A DNA stretch of 64,000 nucleotides, taken from contig ONIK01000005.1 of NCBI GenBank assembly GCA_900317865.1, positions 1 to 64,000 on the forward strand, written 5' to 3'. The notes below the pieces were generated by a model, which was not told the DNA's origin, ran no database searches, and saw only the letters and a list, made by a program, of their open reading frames with translations. The position numbers and the translations under genes were made by a program. Source of the DNA: an uncultured Methanobrevibacter sp. (GTDB taxonomy: Archaea > Methanobacteriota > Methanobacteria > Methanobacteriales > Methanobacteriaceae). Positions 8,964 through 18,285 of the stretch are shown piece after piece (positions within the stretch are counted from its first letter, which is position 1; every line of letters begins with the position of its first letter).

Positions 8964-9389
8964 CTATTCTTCCTCTTCTTCTTCACCAGCACCAAGAATA
9001 TCAGCTATTGGTTTTGATCCTGCTTTAACAACAACACTGTTAATTTGTACTATATCATCAGCAATGGTGTTACCCCTTACGGTTTTTCTTCTTTTAACAC
9101 CGTCAACGGTGATTTTTTTATTAACACCTTTGACTTTTTTTGCTTTTTTAGGATGATAACCAGTACCACCAGTTAATAAACTTTTTATTCTTCTAGTACC
9201 AGGAACATCTTTTTTCATGGTAAAACCATTTTTATCACTACCACCAGTGATTTTTAAAGTATAACCATCTAAACCAACAATTCCACCATCAAATTCGTCA
9301 CCAATGACTAAACCATTTAAAGCTTTAGTATCATCGACTTCAACTTGATAAGATTCTGCTTTATTAGAAACAACTACTTTGAATGCCAT
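8964..9389 (-). CDS. rps6e: 30S ribosomal protein S6e
   Basis: 141 residues, typical of the short archaeal S6e (eukaryotic S6 has a longer phosphorylated tail). Landmarks are IGDEFDG, LKITGGSDKNGFTMKKDVPG and the basic RRIKSLLTGGTGYHPKKAKK segment; the C-terminus is an acidic run of Glu. Located in the small subunit. GGAGG precedes the ATG, and aIF2-gamma follows after a 62-base gap. Confidence 0.95.
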   Translation of the reverse strand: MAFKVVVSNKAESYQVEVDDTKALNGLVIGDEFDGGIVGLDGYTLKITGGSDKNGFTMKKDVPGTRRIKSLLTGGTGYHPKKAKKVKGVNKKITVDGVKRRKTVRGNTIADDIVQINSVVVKAGSKPIADILGAGEEEEEE

Positions 9390-9429
9390 GGTATTCCTCC
9401 TTATTTTTTTAATATATCATCGTAATCTA

Positions 9430-11220
9430 TTATTCGAAAAGACCGAATTTTCCCCAATCAGGATCTTGTTTACGTTTAATTTCCAAAAATTCATAGAGAG
9501 TTTCAAATTCATCTTCAGTTAATTTTTCTTTAAACTCTCTTTCAATGAATTTATAATGATTTTCAGGGATATCTATGAATAATTCATCCCCTTCATCGAA
9601 ATCTTTACCAACTACAGCATTATCAATTGCCATAGCTACTCTTTGACCTCTAGAAATATCAGGTAATGTTTCCCCTTTATCTTCCATACTAGCAATTATT
9701 CCAACACTTTCACCATTTTTATTAATTAGTTTTTGACCTTGTTTAACAGTTCCGCTTAAAGATTCAATACCAATAATGGCAGGTTTACTTTGACGGAATA
9801 CTAATTTTGGAAGTGCCATGAATTTAGCTGGCTTGATGATTGCATCATAAAATGCTTTTTTACGAGCTTCTTCTTTTTGTTTAATCCATTCTTCATAATC
9901 TTCAATGATTTGATAAATAACATCACCTTTAAAAAGCTGAACTTCTGAATTGTTTAAATCTTCTTCAGAATTAGGATGAACACTTACATTAAATGCAATA
10001 ATGGCACCATGATTTTCATCCTCAGTTAAAGCGATTGAAGAATTAATAATATCCCTACGGTTAACGTCTCCAATATCTGCTTCACGTATAGGAATTTCTA
10101 ACTCTTTTAATAACTGAACAATAGCTTCAAGAGAACCAAGAGTATCTGCTTTAACTAAAATACCTTCATCATCAGTATTAATAGTAATATCTTCAATTTC
10201 TTTTAAAATCTCTTCTTCCACATCCTCCTCATCATTTAAAACTCTTAAAGGAGAACCGGAAACAACATCATCTAAATTAGGTGCAGCAATTTTAATACCT
10301 GCAGCTGCAACAACTTCATCAAATTTTTGGAATTTCTTTTTAGAATCCCTCATTTCCTCCAAAGGAAGAGGTCTTAAAATTGACCTAACTTTAGTAGTTA
10401 GAACTTCATTGGTAGAAGTCATTAAAGCAATTTCATCATTAGTTCTTAAAACACCATCATAAATGATACTGTCAACAGTAAGTCCAAGTCCTGTTTCTTC
10501 CTTAATTTCCAAAACAGTACCCTTAGCTGGAGCATCCTCATTTATTTCAAGCTGCTCAGTAAGATATTCTTGAGCAAGTCCTAAAAGCATAGCTAAAACT
10601 TCAATGATTCCTTCACCTGATTTTGCACTAATAGGAATAATGGAAATCTGTGAAGCGAAATCACTAATCCTATCAAATCTTTCAGACTGGAAACCTTCCT
10701 TGTGAAGTGTACCAACAATTTCATAAACTTTAGTATCTAAAGTTTGCTTAACACTTTGAGCCTGTTGATTAAAAGATTCTTTAAAAGAAGCACCTTCATG
10801 AGTTTCCCAACCGAAAATCATATCGATTTTATTAGCTACAACAATGAATGGAGTTTTATACATTTTAAGAATATTTAAAGCCTCATAAGTTTGTGGTTTA
10901 AATCCATCATTAATGTCAACAATTAAAACAGCTAAATCAGCCAATGCTCCACCACGTTTTCTTAAACTGGTGAAAGCAGCATGTCCAGGAGTATCAATAA
11001 AGAATAATCCTGGAATTAAATCTTTAATTGTTAATGCAGAAATGAAGTTTCCACAAATTTCATCTATAGTATCATTTGGAATTTCAGTAGCTCCAATATG
11101 TTGAGTAATACCACCAGCTTCCTTATCAGCAATAGTACTTCCTCTAATATAATCTAACAAAGTAGTTTTTCCATGGTCTACATGTCCTAAAACTGATACA
11201 ATAGGGGATCTAATTTTCAT
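9430..11220 (-). CDS. infB: Translation initiation factor aIF5B (IF-2 homologue)
   Basis: About 596 residues. GTPase that promotes subunit joining. G domain: GHVDHGKTT (G1), DTPGHAAF (G3), NKID (G4) and SAKSGEG (G5), followed by EF-Tu-like domain II ([17 protein letters not shown]), domain III ([13 protein letters not shown]) and domain IV with the C-terminal helices that contact aIF1A. No intein is present in the G domain. ATG 11220 gives the product [13 protein letters not shown], the usual start; a TTG seven codons earlier is in frame. It is followed by rps6e. Confidence 0.95.
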   Translation of the reverse strand: MKIRSPIVSVLGHVDHGKTTLLDYIRGSTIADKEAGGITQHIGATEIPNDTIDEICGNFISALTIKDLIPGLFFIDTPGHAAFTSLRKRGGALADLAVLIVDINDGFKPQTYEALNILKMYKTPFIVVANKIDMIFGWETHEGASFKESFNQQAQSVKQTLDTKVYEIVGTLHKEGFQSERFDRISDFASQISIIPISAKSGEGIIEVLAMLLGLAQEYLTEQLEINEDAPAKGTVLEIKEETGLGLTVDSIIYDGVLRTNDEIALMTSTNEVLTTKVRSILRPLPLEEMRDSKKKFQKFDEVVAAAGIKIAAPNLDDVVSGSPLRVLNDEEDVEEEILKEIEDITINTDDEGILVKADTLGSLEAIVQLLKELEIPIREADIGDVNRRDIINSSIALTEDENHGAIIAFNVSVHPNSEEDLNNSEVQLFKGDVIYQIIEDYEEWIKQKEEARKKAFYDAIIKPAKFMALPKLVFRQSKPAIIGIESLSGTVKQGQKLINKNGESVGIIASMEDKGETLPDISRGQRVAMAIDNAVVGKDFDEGDELFIDIPENHYKFIEREFKEKLTEDEFETLYEFLEIKRKQDPDWGKFGLFE

Positions 11221-11249
11221 AATATCTTTCAAATAATACAATTTTAAAT

Positions 11250-11702
11250 TTATTCGTAAATTAATTCGTTATCAATAATTTGATAATCGCAAATTTCATC
11301 TTCATTAAAGAAAAGACCAATTTCTCTTTCTGCAGAAGCTGGAGAGTCTGAAGCATGAATAATATTTCTACCGGTATCCATTGCAAAATCTCCTCTAATT
11401 GTTCCAAGATCTGCTTCTAAAGGATTAGTTGCACCAACTAATTTTCTAATAGTGGTAATTGCTTCTTCTCCTTCAATAACCATTGCGAGAGATGGTGAAG
11501 AAGTAATATATTCAACTAAACTTGGGAAAAATGGTTTATCTGCATGTTCCCCATAATGAGTTTTTGCTAATTCTTCATCAATTTGCATTAATTTAACAGC
11601 TACAATTTGAAGACCTTTTTCTTCAAAACGAGACAAAATTTTACCCATAAGACGTCTTTGAACAGCGTCTGGTTTCATCATAACAAAACTTTTTTGAATC
11701 AT
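11250..11702 (-). CDS. ndk: Nucleoside diphosphate kinase
   Basis: 150 residues, full length. Transfers phosphate between nucleoside tri- and diphosphates through a phospho-histidine; the active-site motif NIIHASDSP is intact, and [16 protein letters not shown] at the start is typical. The start overlaps the rpl24e stop in a TGATG, so translation is coupled. The order rpl7ae-rps28e-rpl24e-ndk-infB is conserved in Euryarchaeota. Confidence 0.95.
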   Translation of the reverse strand: MIQKSFVMMKPDAVQRRLMGKILSRFEEKGLQIVAVKLMQIDEELAKTHYGEHADKPFFPSLVEYITSSPSLAMVIEGEEAITTIRKLVGATNPLEADLGTIRGDFAMDTGRNIIHASDSPASAEREIGLFFNEDEICDYQIIDNELIYE

Positions 11703-11860
11703 TCTTTAACCCATTTAACTTTTCTTGGAACTCTTCCGAGTTTAATCATATTCTTTTCACATTTGCTGCTACAAAAGAAATAAATTGAGCCGTCTCTTTT
11801 GACGTACATTTTTCCTGTACCTTCTTCTATTTCTTTATGACAGAATGAACAAGTTCTCAT
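11699..11860 (-). CDS. rpl24e: 50S ribosomal protein L24e
   Basis: 53 residues with the L24e zinc finger: CSFC near the start and CSSKC about 24 residues later, then the basic end [13 protein letters not shown]. Binds 23S rRNA in the large subunit. It lies 14 bases after rps28e and its stop overlaps the ndk start. Confidence 0.94.
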   Translation of the reverse strand: MRTCSFCHKEIEEGTGKMYVKRDGSIYFFCSSKCEKNMIKLGRVPRKVKWVKE

Positions 11861-11874
11861 GCTCTTACACCTTC

Positions 11875-12030
11875 TTAAGGAGTTCTAATTTCCTTAGCTT
11901 CTCTAATTGTATCAAGTAACATTAAAATGTCGCCTTCTCTTACAGGACCCATAATGTTTCTTGTTAAAATTCTTCCTTTATCTCTACCATCGAGGATTCT
12001 GCATTTAATTTGCATTACCTCACCAGTCAT
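11875..12030 (-). CDS. rps28e: 30S ribosomal protein S28e, N-terminus missing or non-canonical start
   Basis: The S28e body is clear ([29 protein letters not shown], ending REAKEIRTP). From the first ATG, at 12030, the product is only 51 residues, whereas archaeal S28e usually has about 65-75. The frame extends 14 codons upstream and encodes LKRTG just before this Met, which matches the family, but then reads IKRIDKFFY where relatives have an acidic leader such as DATPAEVIEV, and it meets a TGA. No ATG, GTG or TTG exists in that stretch; only ATT and ATA could serve. The gene is 29 bases after rpl7ae. The product is probably essential, so an unusual start or a truncated functional protein is implied. 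Confidence 0.8.
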   Translation of the reverse strand: MTGEVMQIKCRILDGRDKGRILTRNIMGPVREGDILMLLDTIREAKEIRTP

Positions 12031-12059
12031 ACCAGTTCTTTTTAAATAAAAGAATTTAT

Positions 12060-12431
12060 CTATTCTTTTAATTCAGCAACTTTTTCTACAATTTCAGCAA
12101 CAGCAGCTTCAGCATCACCAGCGTCTACAATACAAGCGGAAGCGGTACCAACAGTTAAACCTGCAGCTCCACCAACTTGTTCTTTGGTAGGTAAGTAGAC
12201 GTATGGAATTTCTTTTTCATCAGCGAGAACAGGAATGTGAGCAACAATTTCAGCAGGGTCAACATCTTCTGCGATAACGACTAATGCTGCGTCTCCTCTT
12301 TCAATGAATTTAGTTACTTCGTTAGTTCCTTTTGCTACTTTACCACTTTCTTGAGCGGTTTGTAATGCTTCTTCAGCTTGGTTAGCTAATTCTTCAGGTG
12401 TGTCAAATTTTACATAAATTGCTTTTGCCAT
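12060..12431 (-). CDS. rpl7ae: 50S ribosomal protein L7Ae
   Basis: 123 residues, full length. L7Ae binds kink-turns in 23S rRNA, box C/D and H/ACA guide RNAs and RNase P RNA. The RNA-binding loop region ([26 protein letters not shown]) and [12 protein letters not shown] are intact. AGGAGG precedes ATG 12431. It is the first gene of the S28e-L24e-ndk-aIF5B string, and its leader contains a possible kink-turn covering the ribosome binding site. Confidence 0.96.
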   Translation of the reverse strand: MAKAIYVKFDTPEELANQAEEALQTAQESGKVAKGTNEVTKFIERGDAALVVIAEDVDPAEIVAHIPVLADEKEIPYVYLPTKEQVGGAAGLTVGTASACIVDAGDAEAAVAEIVEKVAELKE

Positions 12432-12434
12432 AAA

Positions 12435-12475
12435 TAAACCTCCTTTTTCATCTGGCTATGCCATCCATCGGCTTA
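12435..12475 (-). promoter_or_regulatory. Candidate kink-turn in the rpl7ae leader
   Basis: In the minus-strand leader, TAAGCC (12470-12475) can pair with GGTTTA (12435-12440), part of the AGGAGG site. Inside, TGGC (12460-12463) pairs with GCCA (12453-12456) across a 3-base loop, and GA dinucleotides flank this inner helix on both sides, as in the tandem G.A pairs of a kink-turn. L7Ae autoregulation through a leader kink-turn has been reported in archaea. The loop geometry here is not canonical, so this is tentative. Confidence 0.4.
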
Positions 12476-12499
12476 TTATAATTCCTTGAATTATAATAA
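12473..12499 (-). repeat. Perfect 12-base inverted repeat upstream of rpl7ae
   Basis: TTATTATAATTC (12473-12484), 3-base loop, GAATTATAATAA (12488-12499). It lies just downstream of TATA-like sequence at about 12507-12520, so it may be at the 5' end of the transcript or act as an operator. It shares three bases with the outer helix of the candidate kink-turn. Confidence 0.5.
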
Positions 12500-12500
12500 T

Positions 12501-12999
12501 TGTAATTATATATAGTTATATTATTTTTTTAACTATAGAAATTACTCAAACTATACAATTAATGAATAATCTATTATAGTTTTTAATAATACTAATTCTT
12601 GAATAATTCATATATCACTAAATATAACTCCATTAGTAAAAAATAAGAGGAGTTAGACTTTCAATACAAATACTTCTGAATTTCATATAATTTTTAGCAA
12701 AACTAAAAATAAAAATTTAGTAATTAATGAAATAATTCTAGAGAACTAGACATTTATTATGTTTGTTCTCATTACATATAAATGTTATCTAAAAACAGTC
12801 AAAAAATACCTTGTTATTTTAATGCTTTGAATTTTAGTTCATTTATATTTTTCTTTTAATTTAATTATTTAATAAATATGGACTGCCAAGAGAAATATTA
12901 ATGAAATAGCATAATTGATGATAAGTATTTTAATTTAATATTTATATTTAATAATAAATCTTCCAATCAATAATGTGTTAAATTATTAAAAAAAGAATG
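12501..12999. other. AT-rich intergenic region without genes
   Basis: About 500 bases between the ribosomal operon and the adhesin gene. No ORF, tRNA or known RNA signature is seen. It holds TATA-like sequence for the rpl7ae promoter (12507-12520) and a 7-base-arm inverted repeat, TAACTCC (12625-12631) with GGAGTTA (12649-12655), of unknown meaning. Confidence 0.5.
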
Positions 13000-13022
13000 A
13001 AGGATTAATTAAATTAATCCTT
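13000..13022 (-). terminator. Terminator of the beta-helix/protease adhesin gene
   Basis: Perfect 10-base arms (13000-13009 and 13013-13022) with a 3-base loop, followed on the minus strand by a run of seven T. The stop codon (13014-13016) lies within the arm. Confidence 0.65.
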
Positions 13023-16000
13023 GATTGTAATAGTATTTGCGATTGCCAATCCATCATACATTGATGTAATGATGTATTTTCCGGCCATCAGGTTAATGTT
13101 TAGCTTGGCTATACCTTCAGAGTTTGTATATCTTGTGTAGAATACCCCATTGATGTTGAATGTTACTGCAACATTGGCTAGAGGATTTCCCTGGCCGTCC
13201 AATACAGTTACATTGAATGTCGAGCCATCTTTGTATTTCATCTCTAAGTCGGATGCGATTAATGTCGGCAATACTGTGATGTTGTATGACATTTCAAGAC
13301 CTGTGAACGGATCTGCTGCCGTTAATATGTAGTCTCCCGGAGCCAAGTTGATGTTTAGACGTGCTGTTCCATTTTCATTTGTTGTTCTTGTGTATAAAAT
13401 GCCATGTATATTCATTGTAACGTTGGTATTTGGAACTGGATTTCCTTGCCCGTCAACCAGTTCAATATAAAACTGTGATGCATTTTGGAAGTATTTAACA
13501 AGATTTTGGGCTATTAATGTAGATATTACATGAACATTGTTTTCAACTGTAAAATTTTTATAAGTTGTTTTTATTGTGTAGTTTCCAGGCCTTAAGTTAA
13601 TTGCAAGACTTGCAGTTCCATTTTCATCACTTATACGTGGATACTTTATGCCCATAATTTCAAAGACCACAGTTTCATTGGCCACACCAACATTTGCTTC
13701 GAATTTAGATGCATTTTTGTAATATTTAACTAAATCCTCAGTATAAACAGGCAAATCTTTAGTATAGATCTTAAGTGAAATTGTCTCATTTTTATCGACA
13801 CAGTCACTCCACGTGATTTTATCAGTACTTGTAAATGACACACCTTTCATATAGTATTGTCTTGACTCATTGAATATCATCATAGAGTCCTTTTCAACCA
13901 ATGCTGTGAATTTATCCCCTTTTTTTATAGGAATTTCTGAAGTTAATTTGACAGTATGGTAACCGGAAAATGGTGCAATACCACTTTGCGTGTGCATTAT
14001 TTCATCATTTACATAGATTTCAATTGTATAGTTTTCATTTTTTTCAAAGTATGTACCAACTGCACTAATAAGTTCAGTATTCATACCAACATAGGTATTT
14101 TTATAATATTGTTTATTTCCAGGATTTTTAATGGTATTGGGAGTTCCGCTTAAATCTGTCTGATAGTTTGTAGTGTATTCTTCAGCATTATCGATTATAA
14201 AACCTATTGCTTGTGAACCGTTTAAAAGACTTATGTCATAGTAAGATAAGTAACAATATCCATTGTCTCCCCAGCTGTCACCCCAGCTATTTTTTATAAT
14301 AAATGCTCCATTTCCCGGCGGAGTTAGCAGGAATTTTGAAGCAGGATAATTGTCATCCCAACCAACAATACATATGGAATGATCTGCGATACAACTGAAA
14401 TTTTGATAAAATGATGAAGTTTCATTATTAAAAGAATAAGAAAGTGCACTAAATGATGTTGCAACAGATCCACACTTCAATATTGCTTTTTTAAGTTCGT
14501 CATTGTCTGTAGAATTTTTACGAGATTCAAGAACAATTGCATCAAAAACATGAACCTTTTCTATGTTTTTAAATAATGGAGATATTTTACTCAATTCATC
14601 ATAAGTATCATATTCCTCAGGAATAGGTCCAAACCATGAAAGAATATATTCCATTGCCCATGGAGGGTCTCCTCCATCAATTGCTAGTGGATGTAATGAA
14701 CCATATTTTGAATATCTCAATTGGTTGTTTAGTATATTGTTTTCTGAAAAGTCATACTCTATCCCAGTTGCTTTAAGTAATGCTGATTCTAAGGCCCCAA
14801 CAGTACCAAATGTCCAGCAGGAACCTCTATCACCCTGGTTTTTAACGGGAGTGACCCAACCCCAATCACGTGAATCATATCTTGATGGAAGCGTTTCTAC
14901 ATCAATTGTGTTATTTATAAGTGTAATAGGTTTTGTTACATCATGAACGATGTTTTCATAACTGGTATTATTTAGGCATAATGTGTCATTTCCTAAAGTG
15001 ATGTTTTTTAAATCATGATTAAGAAAAACACCATGTATTGCTTCACCATTATTTGAAAATAATGTATTTTTAACTTCCAATTTTTTACCGAATGCATAAA
15101 TTCCCTGGCCAGTATTATCTGTAATGTATGAGTTTTCAATGGTCGTGTTTGAATAATCTAAATAAAGACCTCCCCCAGTACCATTTTTATCAAAAAATAT
15201 TTTATTATCTGTAATAGTGGTATTTTTAATAAATAAATCTGCCAATGAGGTATATATTGCTCCTCCAGCATATAATGCAGTATTATTTATAAATCGGGAG
15301 TTTTCGATAGTTAGGTTTTTTTCTAATTTGACAATTGCACCACCATAATCTCCAGATGCATTAATGAAAGATGAATTTAGAATGTAAGTAGTTTCAGGAT
15401 TTCCATTTGGCATTGAATCAATATAAATTGCTCCACCATTTTTACGTGCCTTAGTATTGAAGAATGAACAATTAATAATTTCCGTATTGAATTCATTTTT
15501 GATTCCTATTGCTCCGGCAGTTTGAAGAGCCGATAAATTTTGAAATATGGAATTACATATTTTAAGTGATAATTCAACAAATATTGCAGGCGCATATGAT
15601 GATGTAGAATTAGCAAAAATGGAATCTGCAATATATGAATTTTCCTTTGAGTAGATACTCCCTCCAAATTTAGCAGTATTATTGTTAAAAATACAATTGG
15701 AAACGTTCAATAAATGAACACATATTGATCCACCATGATTTTCTGCATGATTGTTTGAAAACAATACATTATTTAATGTATTGTTAAAAACAATACGATT
15801 AACGATTGTCGAATCATTATAATATATTATATTAACAATAGGCTGATTATATATTGCTCCACCGCTTTGCGCATAGTTATTTATAAAGGTTACATTGTTT
15901 AAAATGATTGAAGACTGAGCAAATATTGCTCCACCGAAATCATTAGGCACATATGCATTAATAAAATTAAAATTATTAATTATTGTATTGTTTCCAAAAA

Positions 16001-16259
16001 TTTTAAAGATTCTGGCCTGATTTGACCCATCAATTGTGTGTCCATTACCATTTATGGTAAATTCCGTTTTATTTATTAAAATTCCATTATTCAATTTATA
16101 ATCTGTTGTATTGTCATATGTATAATCCTGTGTTATTTCTATATGGTCAATACTAGATTCAATTTCTCCTTGAAGTGCCGTAAAGTTTCCTTCAGCAGAA
16201 ACAATACCGACCGATATAAAAAACAAGAAAATAACAAATAATATCATTAATTTATTCAA
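13014..16259 (-). CDS. Secreted adhesin-like protein with beta-helix, papain-like protease and Ig-like repeats
   Basis: 1081 residues. Signal peptide 1-23 (LMILFVIFLFFISVGIVSA). Residues 30-440 form a right-handed beta-helix built of repeats such as NNTAKFGGSIYS and NNTALYAGGAIY. Residues 460-690 are a C1A (papain-like) cysteine protease: oxyanion Gln475, Cys481 in GSCWTFG, His627 in HSICIVGWDD and Asn657 in KNSWGDSWG, so the active site looks complete. The last 260 residues carry three Ig-like modules ending in NINGVFYTR-type and LNINLMAGKYIIT-type motifs. TTG 16259 follows GGTGGAT. The cell-surface location is inferred from the signal peptide and modules; the target is unknown. A second gene with the same layout lies at 49434-56209. 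Confidence 0.88.
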   Translation of the reverse strand: MNKLMILFVIFLFFISVGIVSAEGNFTALQGEIESSIDHIEITQDYTYDNTTDYKLNNGILINKTEFTINGNGHTIDGSNQARIFKIFGNNTIINNFNFINAYVPNDFGGAIFAQSSIILNNVTFINNYAQSGGAIYNQPIVNIIYYNDSTIVNRIVFNNTLNNVLFSNNHAENHGGSICVHLLNVSNCIFNNNTAKFGGSIYSKENSYIADSIFANSTSSYAPAIFVELSLKICNSIFQNLSALQTAGAIGIKNEFNTEIINCSFFNTKARKNGGAIYIDSMPNGNPETTYILNSSFINASGDYGGAIVKLEKNLTIENSRFINNTALYAGGAIYTSLADLFIKNTTITDNKIFFDKNGTGGGLYLDYSNTTIENSYITDNTGQGIYAFGKKLEVKNTLFSNNGEAIHGVFLNHDLKNITLGNDTLCLNNTSYENIVHDVTKPITLINNTIDVETLPSRYDSRDWGWVTPVKNQGDRGSCWTFGTVGALESALLKATGIEYDFSENNILNNQLRYSKYGSLHPLAIDGGDPPWAMEYILSWFGPIPEEYDTYDELSKISPLFKNIEKVHVFDAIVLESRKNSTDNDELKKAILKCGSVATSFSALSYSFNNETSSFYQNFSCIADHSICIVGWDDNYPASKFLLTPPGNGAFIIKNSWGDSWGDNGYCYLSYYDISLLNGSQAIGFIIDNAEEYTTNYQTDLSGTPNTIKNPGNKQYYKNTYVGMNTELISAVGTYFEKNENYTIEIYVNDEIMHTQSGIAPFSGYHTVKLTSEIPIKKGDKFTALVEKDSMMIFNESRQYYMKGVSFTSTDKITWSDCVDKNETISLKIYTKDLPVYTEDLVKYYKNASKFEANVGVANETVVFEIMGIKYPRISDENGTASLAINLRPGNYTIKTTYKNFTVENNVHVISTLIAQNLVKYFQNASQFYIELVDGQGNPVPNTNVTMNIHGILYTRTTNENGTARLNINLAPGDYILTAADPFTGLEMSYNITVLPTLIASDLEMKYKDGSTFNVTVLDGQGNPLANVAVTFNINGVFYTRYTNSEGIAKLNINLMAGKYIITSMYDGLAIANTITIKD

Positions 16260-16332
16260 TTAATCCACCATTACACTAATAATTAAAAATATATTTTTTA
16301 TAAAATATAAATTTTAGGAGTTTGAATTTTTT

Positions 16333-17676
16333 GGCTCTTTCAAAAACTTGGATGATTTTCTAAATCCTTTTTTCGGTTGTCATTCCAAATTAGATCTCTG
16401 CGATAAATTCGTTTTAAAACACCTCGTGTGGTCTTGAATATTCGTTTTCTTGATTTTGGCATTGTTTTTTGAAATGCATTTTCTATTTTGCTGCTTGTTT
16501 TTTCAATTCATTTATCTTTTAAGTGATAAATGAAGCTTTTATATCTTGGAGAAATTAATTTTCTGATTATTTCATAAATTGCGGGATAAAATTCATTTTT
16601 ACGAAAAATTAAAGATTGTAATTCTTTTTTAGCTTCATCATAATCGTTTAAATCAAATAAATTTTAGATTATTTTCAGTTGTTGGTGGCATTCTTCCCAT
16701 TCTTCCTCAGAAAGATGATATTTATCTTTAAAAACTTTTAATTGTTTATTTAAACTTTTTTTAGCATGAAAAATATATAATTGATGTTTAAAACCTAATT
16801 TTGTGATAACCGGAGGATATTTGCTGTCAAAATCAGTGATGATTGCTTTTTTGTTTTTATTTGCTGTTGATTCTTTTAAAAACTTTTCAACAGTTGTTTC
16901 ATCTTCTGTATCATAAATTGCATCGGCTACAATGCAATTGGAAATAGCATCCAATAGTGTATGACGATATTTCCATTTTCCATTAATTTTAAGTCATTCA
17001 ACATCAAAGACATAATATCCCGAGCAGCGACCTAAATCAAATTTTAAAATATTTTCATTAACAAAAAGCCAATTTTCAATCGTTTAATGTGAAACACTAA
17101 TTCCAAAAAACTTTTTGAACGATTTACAAATATTTTTTAAACTTCCCAAATAATCTGAAATTAAATGTTCAGATTCACTTTTCAATTCATTAGTAAAATT
17201 GCTATTTTTATCAACAAGACTTGTTAAATCAGTTTGAAATGTCTTACCACAACGTTTACAAACATAACGCTGAACCTTAACTCTAGTTTTACCTATTTCT
17301 TTAAACACCAATGTTCTACTGGTAAATACATATTTTACAACATGATGAGTTCCACAATAAGGACATCGGGCAACACTCAATTTAAAATAAGGAACATCCT
17401 TTTTAAAACTCAAATCAAATGATTTAAAAACTTTTTGACAGGATTTGAATAACTTCACAAAACAAAAATCTGACAAGACAAATCCATCATCAAAATCACA
17501 AAATATATATTATTTAACATCTAAAATACTATTTAGAGTAAATATTTTTTGATTTGGCATGATAAAAACTTTTACTCCACCTATTTATTAAATTTAACTA
17601 TTTTTAAACAGAATTTAAAATTCAAAACTAACTTTCGTCAAAAAATTTCAAATCAACAAAATTTTTTGAAAGAGTC
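16333..17676 (-). mobile_element. Degenerate insertion sequence, about 1.34 kb
   Basis: Bounded by inverted ends GGCTCTTTCAAAAA (from 16333) and, on the other strand, GACTCTTTCAAAAA (ending at 17676), which match at 13 of 14 positions. It carries one transposase frame interrupted by four stop codons. No target-site duplication is obvious in the flanks (left TTTTTT, right ATTGAT), so the exact boundaries or insertion mechanism remain open. It sits between the adhesin and histone genes. Confidence 0.8.
16340..17476 (-). pseudogene. Transposase pseudogene with zinc-ribbon and DDE domain
   Basis: A single reading frame of 379 codons interrupted by four in-frame stops, at 17084-17086 (TAA), 16994-16996 (TGA), 16664-16666 (TAA) and 16508-16510 (TGA), with no frameshift. 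The N-terminal part has a zinc ribbon (CPYCGTHH and CKRCGKTF) and a helix-turn-helix ending in ISVSH; the next part has a DDE-like core (DVE-LKINGKWKYRHTLLDAIS, ITDFDSKYPPVI, HAKKSLNKQL). Each stop can be explained by a C-to-T or G-to-A transition of Gln or Trp codons. The IS family is not identified with confidence. The natural start is uncertain. Confidence 0.85.
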
Positions 17677-17810
17677 ATTGATACACATTCTTCTAAAACA
17701 GCAGTTAAAATGAGAAATCTTTTGTTTAATTGATTAGCATAAGTCTTTGTGAAAAATAGTTAAAAATTGAGAAAAAAAACATTAACAAAAATAAGTATTT
17801 AAAGAAAAAA

Positions 17811-17835
17811 GATAGTAATTGAATAAATTACTATC
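17811..17835 (-). terminator. Terminator of the histone gene
   Basis: Perfect 10-base arms GATAGTAATT (17811-17820) and AATTACTATC (17826-17835), 5-base loop, followed on the minus strand by TTTTTTCTTT. It lies 24 bases beyond the histone stop. Confidence 0.65.
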
Positions 17836-17858
17836 CACTCTTACTAAACAGAACACAT

Positions 17859-18056
17859 CTATTTAATTGCTAATTTGATATCTTCTGCTTTTACAGTTTT
17901 TCTGCCAGCGTGGCGTGCGAATCCAACAGCTTTTGCTGCGATTTCGTTACCGTAATCTTCGATTGCTTCTGCTAATGCTTCTTTAGCGTCATCGGATACT
18001 CTAGCTGCACCAGCATTTTTTAAGATTCTGCCAACAGGAGCAATTGGTAATTCCAT
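17859..18056 (-). CDS. Archaeal histone (HMf family)
   Basis: 65 residues, one histone fold without tails: [33 protein letters not shown] and [16 protein letters not shown]. It wraps DNA as dimers and longer stacks. The Arg and Lys DNA contacts and the RxTVxxxD end are intact. A single gene with its own promoter (TATA at 18101-18108) and terminator, and GAGGTGA before the ATG, as expected for a highly expressed chromatin protein. Confidence 0.96.
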   Translation of the reverse strand: MELPIAPVGRILKNAGAARVSDDAKEALAEAIEDYGNEIAAKAVGFARHAGRKTVKAEDIKLAIK

Positions 18057-18060
18057 ATTT

Positions 18061-18110
18061 TCACCTCATTTTTTTATAGTAATACTTTAAACTTTCCCAT
18101 ATATAAATCT
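18061..18110 (-). promoter_or_regulatory. Histone gene promoter and ribosome binding site
   Basis: Minus-strand ATTTATAT (18101-18108) is a good archaeal TATA element; transcription should start near 18077, giving a leader of about 20 bases with GAGGTGA (18061-18067) before the ATG. Confidence 0.5.
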
Positions 18111-18285
18111 ATTGGTCAAAATTGGTTAAATTTCAATATATATCACCAACTACACCATACTTTTTAAACATTCATAAGGCAATAATTGAAATAAAATATA
18201 TTATTATATCAGTTAGTTATAGGAAAAATTAGAAAAAAAATTTAAAAGAATTTAAAAAATAAGAAGAAATAAAAAAAAGAAAAAT

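Noticed and set aside
16664..17476. Two separate small genes within the insertion sequence
   Set aside because: Both are in the same frame as the regions between and after them, which read as transposase through the stops; they are pieces of one pseudogene.
16340..17476. TGA codons in the transposase read as selenocysteine or reassigned tryptophan
   Set aside because: Two TAA stops are also present, no selenocysteine element is evident, and other genes in the window use TGA as a normal stop.
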